NCBI RefSeq assembly: GCF_900491935.1 | Contig: NZ_UEXK01000004.1 | Span: forward strand, 72,271-127,245 | Source: Klenkia terrae | Lineage (GTDB): Bacteria > Actinomycetota > Actinomycetes > Mycobacteriales > Geodermatophilaceae | Direction of reading: 5' to 3' | Length of the DNA stretch: 54,975 bases | Shown here: positions 49,935-54,975 of the stretch, piece after piece | Numbering within the stretch: the stretch's first letter is position 1 | Layout of the letters: each line of letters starts with the position of its first letter | The notes under the pieces: model-generated | Told to the model about the DNA's origin: nothing | What the model saw: only the letters and a program-made list of their open reading frames with translations | Databases searched by the model: none | Translations under genes and position numbers: made by a program

Positions 49935-51683
49935 TCAGGCCTCCGCGGCGGCCGGCTTCGCGGGGGGCTCGACCCAGTCGATGCCGGCCTCCTTGCGCTG
50001 CGCGTCGCTGATCGGCGTCGGGGCACCGGTCAGCGGGTCGTAGCCGGCCCCGGTCTTCGGGAAGGCGATGACCTCGCGGATGGAGTCCACGCCGGCCAGC
50101 AGCGCGGTCAGCCGGTCCCAGCCCAGCGCGGCGCCGGCGTGCGGCGGCGGGCCGTAGGCGAAGGCCTCCAGGAAGAACCCGAACCGGTCGCGGGCCTCCT
50201 CGCGGGACATGCCGAGGGTCTCGAACACCCGCTCCTGCAGCGCGGCGTCGTGGATGCGGACCGAGCCGGACATGCACTCGTTGCCGTTGATCACCAGGTC
50301 GTAGGCGTCGGACAGCGCCGCACCCTTGTCGTCGGCGAACCGCTCCCGCCACTCCGGGGTGGGCGAGGTGAAGGGGTGGTGCATGAAGGTCCACCCCCCC
50401 TCCTCGGTCTCCTCGAACATCGGGAAGTCCACGACGAACAGGAACGACCAGGACCCGGGCTCGATGAGCTCCAGCCGCTTGGCGATCTCGTTGCGGGCGG
50501 CGCCCAGCAGCTCCTGGGAGGTCCGGCGCTGGCCGGCGGCGAAGAAGATGCAGTCGCCGGGCTTCGCGCCCACGGCCTCGACCAGGCCGGCCCGCTCGGT
50601 GTCGGAGATGTTCTTGGTGACCGGGCCGCCCAGCGTGCCGTCCTCGGCGACGGTGACGTAGGCCAGGCCCTTGGCCCCGCGCGAGCGGGCCCAGTCCTGC
50701 CAGGCGTCGAACGTGCGGCGGGGCTGCGAGCCACCGCCGGGCATGACGACGGCGCCGACGTAGGGCGACTGGAACACCCGGAACGGGGTGTCGGCGAAGA
50801 ACTCGGTCAGCTCGGTGAGCTCGAGGCCGAACCGCAGGTCGGGCTTGTCGGACCCGAAGCGGTCCATCGCCTCGCGGTAGGTCATCCGCGGGATCTCGCC
50901 GACGTCGTGGGCGGCGAGCTCCTTCCACAGCGCGGTGACCACGGAGGAGGCCACGTCCAGGACGTCGTCCCGGTCGACGAAGCTCATCTCGAAGTCCAGC
51001 TGGGTGAACTCCGGCTGCCGGTCGGCGCGGAAGTCCTCGTCCCGGAAGCACCGGGCGATCTGGTAGTACCGCTCGAGCCCGCCGATCATCAGCAGCTGCT
51101 TGAACAGCTGCGGCGACTGCGGCAGCGCGTACCAGGAGCCGGGCTGCAGGCGCACCGGGACGACGAAGTCGCGGGCGCCCTCGGGGGTGGAGCGGGTCAG
51201 CGACGGCGTCTCGACCTCGGTGAACCCCTTGCCGGCCATGACGCCGCGGGCCACCCGGTTGATCTCGCTGCGCAGCTTCATGACCGATGCCGGGCCCTGC
51301 CGCCGCAGGTCGAGGTAGCGGTAGGTGTAGCGGACGTCGTCCCCGGCGGCCTGCGCGGTCTCGATCGGGAACGGCAGCGGCGCCGACGTCGACAGCACCT
51401 GCAGGGTCGAGGCGACGACCTCGATCTCGCCCGAGGGCAGCTCCGGGTTCTCGTTGCCGTCCGGGCGGGCCTGCACCTGCCCGGTCACCAGCACGCAGAA
51501 CTCGTTGCGCAGCGCGTGCGCGTCGGACTCCCGGACGACGACCTGGGCGTAGCCGGAGCCGTCGCGCAGGTCCAGGAAGACCACCCCGCCGTGGTCGCGG
51601 CGGCGGGCGATCCAGCCGGCGAGGGTGACGGTGGTGCCGGCGTCGGCAGCGCGGAGGGTGCCGGCGTCGTGGGTGCGGAGCAC
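49935..51683 (-). CDS. aspS: Aspartyl-tRNA synthetase
   Basis: 582 residues, bacterial-type with the GAD insertion domain ([24 protein letters not shown] region). The N-terminal OB-fold anticodon-binding domain carries [19 protein letters not shown]; motif 2 is [18 protein letters not shown] near 218 and motif 3 GAALGWDRL near 530. Many actinobacterial AspRS enzymes are non-discriminating and also charge tRNA-Asn; sequence alone does not settle that here. GTG 51683. Confidence 0.97.
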   Translation of the reverse strand: MLRTHDAGTLRAADAGTTVTLAGWIARRRDHGGVVFLDLRDGSGYAQVVVRESDAHALRNEFCVLVTGQVQARPDGNENPELPSGEIEVVASTLQVLSTSAPLPFPIETAQAAGDDVRYTYRYLDLRRQGPASVMKLRSEINRVARGVMAGKGFTEVETPSLTRSTPEGARDFVVPVRLQPGSWYALPQSPQLFKQLLMIGGLERYYQIARCFRDEDFRADRQPEFTQLDFEMSFVDRDDVLDVASSVVTALWKELAAHDVGEIPRMTYREAMDRFGSDKPDLRFGLELTELTEFFADTPFRVFQSPYVGAVVMPGGGSQPRRTFDAWQDWARSRGAKGLAYVTVAEDGTLGGPVTKNISDTERAGLVEAVGAKPGDCIFFAAGQRRTSQELLGAARNEIAKRLELIEPGSWSFLFVVDFPMFEETEEGGWTFMHHPFTSPTPEWRERFADDKGAALSDAYDLVINGNECMSGSVRIHDAALQERVFETLGMSREEARDRFGFFLEAFAYGPPPHAGAALGWDRLTALLAGVDSIREVIAFPKTGAGYDPLTGAPTPISDAQRKEAGIDWVEPPAKPAAAEA

Positions 51684-51734
51684 GGGAGTGCCTTTCGGGG
51701 CGGCGGGGTGGGACAGGACGCAGAGAGGTGGGAC

Positions 51735-52724
51735 CTACCAGCGGGCGTGCACGTGGGCGCGGATGCGCTCGTCGTACACCCGCTCGAGGTCGGCGAGCTG
51801 GCCGTCGGTCAGCGGGGCGAGCGAGGCGGCGGCGACGTTGCCGAGCACCTGCTCGACGTTGCGCGCCCCGGGGATGACGCTGGTGACGCCGGGCTGGTCG
51901 ATCACCCAGCGCAGCGCGAACGCCGCGGTGGTGGCCCCCTCGGGGGCGATCGCGGCGACCTCGCGGGCGGCGGCCAGGCCGACGTCGTAGGGCACGCCGG
52001 AGAACGTCTCGCCGACGTCGAAGGCCTCGCCGTTGCGGTTGAAGTTGCGGTGGTCGTCGGCGGCGAACGTCGTCGACTCGTCGTACTTGCCGGTCAGCAG
52101 ACCGCTGGCCAGCGGCACCCGGGCCAGGATGCCGACGCCGGCGCGGGCCGCGGCGGGCAGCAGCTGCTCCAGCGGCTTGCGCCGGAAGACGTTGAGGATC
52201 ACCTGGATGGACTGCACGCCCTCGTGCTGGAGCGCGGTCAGGCCCTCCTCGACCGTCTCGACCGAGACGCCGTAGGCAGCGATCGAGCCGTCGGCGACGA
52301 ACCCGTCGAGGGTGTCGTAGACCCGCTGGTCGGAGTAGACGGCCGGGGGCGGGCAGTGCAGCTGGACCAGGTCGAGGGTGTCCACGCCCAGGTTGCGGCG
52401 GGACCGGTCGACCCAGGCCCGCAGGTTCTCCGGCGTGTAGGTGGCGGCCTCGAACGGGTCCGCGCGGCGGCCGGCCTTGGTGGCCACGAACGGGCGGTCC
52501 GACCGGGGTGCCAGGGCCTGCCGGATCCGCTCCTCGGAGCGGCCGTCGCCGTACACGTCGGCGGTGTCCAGCAGGGTGACGCCGGCGTCGAGGGCGGCGT
52601 CCAGGACCTCGGCGGCGCCCTCGGAGCTGACGTCGCCCCAGTCCCCGCCGAGCTGCCAGGTCCCAAGACCCACGACGGACACATCGGCACCGGTACGACC
52701 CAGGGGGCGCTGCTCCATGCTCAT
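51735..52724 (-). CDS. Aldo/keto reductase (YajO/voltage-channel-beta-like)
   Basis: 329 residues. The tetrad is present: DTADVYGDG (Asp, Tyr) near 48-56, FVATKAGRR (Lys) near 80 and VQLHCPP (His) near 120; SVIPGARN binds NADP. It starts at ATG 52724, overlapping the hisS stop (ATGA), so it is coupled to hisS. The frame extending further upstream is a shadow of hisS. Only modest resemblance to the reductase at 46775, so not a recent duplicate. Confidence 0.9.
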   Translation of the reverse strand: MSMEQRPLGRTGADVSVVGLGTWQLGGDWGDVSSEGAAEVLDAALDAGVTLLDTADVYGDGRSEERIRQALAPRSDRPFVATKAGRRADPFEAATYTPENLRAWVDRSRRNLGVDTLDLVQLHCPPPAVYSDQRVYDTLDGFVADGSIAAYGVSVETVEEGLTALQHEGVQSIQVILNVFRRKPLEQLLPAAARAGVGILARVPLASGLLTGKYDESTTFAADDHRNFNRNGEAFDVGETFSGVPYDVGLAAAREVAAIAPEGATTAAFALRWVIDQPGVTSVIPGARNVEQVLGNVAAASLAPLTDGQLADLERVYDERIRAHVHARW

Positions 52725-53983
52725 GCCCCCACCGTCGCACGCACCCGGTCGACCAGCTCGCCCAGGGGCACGGCCACCTGCTCGCCGGTGGCCATCGTCT
52801 TCAGCTGCGCGACGCCGTCGGCCAGGTCCCGGTCCCCGACCACGACGACCTGGGCCGCACCCGATCGGTCGGCGGCCTTCATGGCGCCCTTGAGCCCGCG
52901 GTCGCCGTACACGGTGTCGGCGGACACCCCGGCGGCGCGCAGCTGGCCCACCCACCGGACGGCGAGCTTCTTCGCCTCGGCGCCCAGCGGCACCACGAAG
53001 GCCTGCACGCCGGACTCGACGGCGATGTCCAGGCCCTCGGCCTGCACCGCGAGGATGGTGCGGTCGACCCCGACGGCGTAGCCGATGCCCGACACGTCGG
53101 GCCCGCCCAGCGCGGCGGACAGCCCGTCGTACCGGCCGCCGCCGCCGATCCCGGACTGGGAGCCCAGGCCGCCGTGCACGAACTCGAAGGTGGTCTTCGT
53201 GTAGTAGTCCAGCCCGCGGACCAGCCGGGGCGCCTCGACCCAGGCCACGCCGAGGTCGGCCAGGTGCTGCCGGACGGCGTCGTAGTGCGCCTTCGTGGCG
53301 TCGGAGAGGTGGTCGACCATCAGTGGGGCGTCGACCAGCTGGGCCTGCACCTCGGGGCGCTTGTCGTCCAGCACCCGCAGCGGGTTGATCCCCGCCCGGC
53401 GCCGGGTGTCCTCGTCGAGGTCCAGCTTGGCCAGGAACGCCGTCAGCAGCTCGCGGTACTGCGGCCGGCAGGTGCTGTCGCCCAGCGACGTCAGCTGGAG
53501 CTCGTACCCGGTGAGGCCCAGGTCGCGGTAGCCCTGGTCGGCCAGGGCGACCACCTCGGCGTCCAGCGCCGGGTCGTCGATGCCCAGGGCCTCGACGTCG
53601 ACCTGGGTGAAGTGCCGGTAGCGGCCGGCCTGCGGGCGCTCGTAGCGGAACGCCGAGCCCACGCTCCACAGCTTCACCGGCAGCGGGCCGGAGTAGAGGC
53701 GGTGCTCGATGAAGGACCGCATCAGCCCGGCGGTCAGCTCGGGCCGCAGGGTCAGCGAGCGGCCGCCCTTGTCGGTGAAGGTGTACATCTCCTTGCTGAC
53801 GACGTCGGTGGACTCCCCCACGCCGCGGGCGAACACCGCGGTGTCCTCGAAGACCGGGGTCTCCACGTAGCCGTAGCCGGCCCGGCGCAGCGGCGCGGTC
53901 AGCGTCTCGCGGACGGCGAGGAACCGCGCGGAGTCCGGGGGCAGGACGTCGAAGGTGCCCTTCGGGGCGACGAGGTCGCTCAC
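52721..53983 (-). CDS. hisS: Histidyl-tRNA synthetase
   Basis: 420 residues. Class II core: [10 protein letters not shown] at the start, [14 protein letters not shown] near 82, motif 2 [16 protein letters not shown] near 113, His[16 protein letters not shown] near 262 and motif 3 GGGGRYDGL; a C-terminal anticodon-binding domain follows. GTG 53983 overlaps the stop of the glyoxalase-like gene. The order cyclophilin / MBL hydrolase / hisS matches mycobacteria. Confidence 0.97.
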   Translation of the reverse strand: MSDLVAPKGTFDVLPPDSARFLAVRETLTAPLRRAGYGYVETPVFEDTAVFARGVGESTDVVSKEMYTFTDKGGRSLTLRPELTAGLMRSFIEHRLYSGPLPVKLWSVGSAFRYERPQAGRYRHFTQVDVEALGIDDPALDAEVVALADQGYRDLGLTGYELQLTSLGDSTCRPQYRELLTAFLAKLDLDEDTRRRAGINPLRVLDDKRPEVQAQLVDAPLMVDHLSDATKAHYDAVRQHLADLGVAWVEAPRLVRGLDYYTKTTFEFVHGGLGSQSGIGGGGRYDGLSAALGGPDVSGIGYAVGVDRTILAVQAEGLDIAVESGVQAFVVPLGAEAKKLAVRWVGQLRAAGVSADTVYGDRGLKGAMKAADRSGAAQVVVVGDRDLADGVAQLKTMATGEQVAVPLGELVDRVRATVGA

Positions 53984-54663
53984 AGCCCGCGGCCCTTCGG
54001 CGCGGCCGAGGCCTCGGCCAGGTAGGGGTTCGTGGCCCGCTCGCGCCCGATCGTGGTGGCCGGGCCGTGCCCGGGGAGGACGACGGTGGCGTCGTCCAGC
54101 GGCAGGACGACGTCGCGCAGCGAGCCCAGCATCGACTCCCACGACCCGCCGGGCAGGTCGACCCGGCCGACCGACCCGGCGAACAGCACGTCGCCGGCCA
54201 GCAGACCCGGGGAGTCGTCGAGGTCCAGGGAGAACATCACCGAGCCCTGGGTGTGGCCCGGGGCGTGCCGGACGGTGAGGTCGACGCCGGCCAGCGACAG
54301 GGTGGCGCCGTCGTCCAGGGCGAGCACGTCGGCCGGGTCGGGCAGCCGCACCCCGGAGATCAACGGGGCCAGGGCCGGGCCGTGCCAGCGCGCGGGGTCC
54401 GAGAGCATCCCGGAGTCGGCGGGGTGCAGGTAGGCCGGGATGCCGTACCCGTCGCAGACCGGCAGGACCGAGAACGTGTGGTCGAGGTGGCCGTGGGTCA
54501 GCACGACGGCGACCGGCTTCAGGCCGTCGGCGGCGAGCATCTCCGCGAGGGGCTCGACGGCCTCCATGCCGGGGTCGACGACGACGCACTCCGACCGCGG
54601 GCCGGACGCCACGGCGTAGCAGTTGGTGCCGAACGCGCCGGCGGGGAAGGAGCGGATGAGCAC
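53980..54663 (-). CDS. Glyoxalase II-like metallo-beta-lactamase-fold hydrolase
   Basis: 227 residues. HxHxDH metal motif THGHLDH near 58-64, with APGHTQGS (His) near 135, [11 protein letters not shown] (Asp) near 162 and LPGHGPAT (His) near 205, the complete binuclear set. Such proteins hydrolyse thioesters such as acyl-mycothiol or S-lactoyl conjugates. GTG 54663 is the start: the fold begins there, and TACCCT sits 6 nt upstream, so it is probably leaderless. It couples to hisS by GTGA. True substrate unknown. Confidence 0.88.
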   Translation of the reverse strand: MLIRSFPAGAFGTNCYAVASGPRSECVVVDPGMEAVEPLAEMLAADGLKPVAVVLTHGHLDHTFSVLPVCDGYGIPAYLHPADSGMLSDPARWHGPALAPLISGVRLPDPADVLALDDGATLSLAGVDLTVRHAPGHTQGSVMFSLDLDDSPGLLAGDVLFAGSVGRVDLPGGSWESMLGSLRDVVLPLDDATVVLPGHGPATTIGRERATNPYLAEASAAPKGRGL

Positions 54664-54669
54664 CTGCGC

Positions 54670-54675
54670 AGGGTA
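54670..54675 (-). promoter_or_regulatory. Candidate -10 element of the hydrolase-hisS operon (leaderless)
   Basis: TACCCT on the minus strand, 6 nt before GTG 54663. It shares the 79-bp divergent gap with the cyclophilin gene. Confidence 0.45.
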
Positions 54676-54728
54676 CGTGCCACCCCCGACACGACCGGCG
54701 TCACAGCAGACCGCCAGGAAGGGTTGCC

Positions 54729-54734
54729 TAGACT
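54729..54734 (+). promoter_or_regulatory. Candidate -10 element of the cyclophilin gene (near-leaderless)
   Basis: TAGACT, 8 nt before GTG 54743; no ribosome-binding site in between. Confidence 0.45.
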
Positions 54735-54742
54735 CGGCACCC

Positions 54743-54975
54743 GTGGTCAGCAACAAGCAGCGCCGTCAGAACGCCCAACGTCACCTGCAGCGGCAGCTGG
54801 AGCGGCGGGCGGCCCAGCAGCGTCGCCGTCGGCGCAACGTCCTGATCGGGGTCACCGTCGCCGCCGTCGTGGTGGTCGTCGGTGCCGCCCTGCTGGTCAC
54901 CGGCCTGGGCGGGGACGACGACAGCTCCACCGCCTCGGCCAGCTCGAGCGCGGCCACCTCCGCCCCGGCCGCCCC
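54743..54975 (+). CDS. ppiB: Membrane-anchored peptidyl-prolyl isomerase (cyclophilin), N-terminal part
   Basis: Open at the window end; 77 codons are visible. A very basic Arg/Gln-rich cytoplasmic head (KQRRQNAQRHLQRQLERR) precedes a membrane segment (VLIGVTVAAVVVVVGAALLV) and then a Ser/Ala/Asp-rich linker. This head-TM-linker layout and the position divergent from the MBL hydrolase and hisS match the mycobacterial PpiB cyclophilin, but the catalytic domain lies beyond the window, so the identification rests on synteny. GTG 54743. Confidence 0.7.
   Translation, partial: MVSNKQRRQNAQRHLQRQLERRAAQQRRRRRNVLIGVTVAAVVVVVGAALLVTGLGGDDDSSTASASSSAATSAPAA

Overview
The window is GC-rich (roughly 74% by eye) chromosomal DNA of an actinobacterium. 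The gene order (alaS-ruvX-mltG-aroE...aroC-aroK-aroB-aroQ-pepQ-efp-nusB, bldD, pyrR-pyrB-pyrC-carA-carB-pyrD-pyrF-mihF-gmk-rpoZ-coaBC-metK-priA-def-fmt-rsmB, rpe-ribD-ribE-ribBA-ribH-hisE-hisG) is the conserved backbone known from Streptomyces and, in parts, Mycobacterium. The presence of BldD, actinobacterial mIHF, a helicase-dead PriA and many GTG starts agrees with this. I infer a Geodermatophilaceae/Frankia-like relative, but the family placement is an inference from style and synteny only. No rRNA or tRNA gene was seen.

Layout. 1-169 is not genomic: it ends in a near-perfect Nextera/Tn5 read-1 adapter, so the contig starts in sequencing oligonucleotide sequence and the first gene is cut. 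170-4489 is an accessory group: a 5'-truncated FAD monooxygenase, an SDR oxidoreductase, a divergent LysR regulator with a T-N11-A dyad, and an MFS transporter. 4531-9855 (minus strand) is a tightly overlapped rpe-ribD-ribE-ribBA-ribH-hisE-hisG block for riboflavin and the first two histidine steps. 9878-15838 holds a small unknown gene, acs, rsmB, fmt, def and a small membrane protein. 15835-21645 holds priA, metK, coaBC, rpoZ, gmk and mihF. 21862-32022 is the full pyrimidine operon pyrR-B-C-carA-carB-D(K)-F, with a recognisable PyrR-binding RNA loop just ahead of the pyrR ribosome-binding site. 32225-32764 is bldD, divergent from pyrR, with a BldD-box-like site in its leader. 32835-41849 is nusB, efp, pepQ, the shikimate genes aroQ/B/K/C/E, a prepilin peptidase, mltG and ruvX. 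41846-46711 is alaS, two small membrane-associated proteins and rarA. 46775-49898 is an accessory island: an aldo/keto reductase, a DUF559-type nuclease-like gene bracketed by two 73-bp palindromic repeats in inverted orientation, and a class-V aminotransferase. 49935-54975 is aspS, a second aldo/keto reductase, hisS, a glyoxalase-II-like hydrolase and the start of a membrane-anchored cyclophilin.

How it works together. Almost all housekeeping genes lie on the minus strand with 1-14 nt overlaps (mostly GTGA or ATGA), implying translationally coupled operons. The pyr operon carries a class 1B dihydroorotate dehydrogenase (PyrD with PyrK), so pyrimidine synthesis is predicted to be NAD-linked instead of quinone-linked. 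Seven genes have a TANNNT element 5-8 nt before the start codon, the signature of leaderless transcripts.

Most promising novelty: the palindrome-bracketed DUF559 gene (47671-48805), where the downstream repeat supplies the gene's stop codon. Other points worth following are the hexapeptide repeats in the cytoplasmic tail of MltG, the PyrR translational operator, the BldD autoregulation site and a probable CTG start of fmt.
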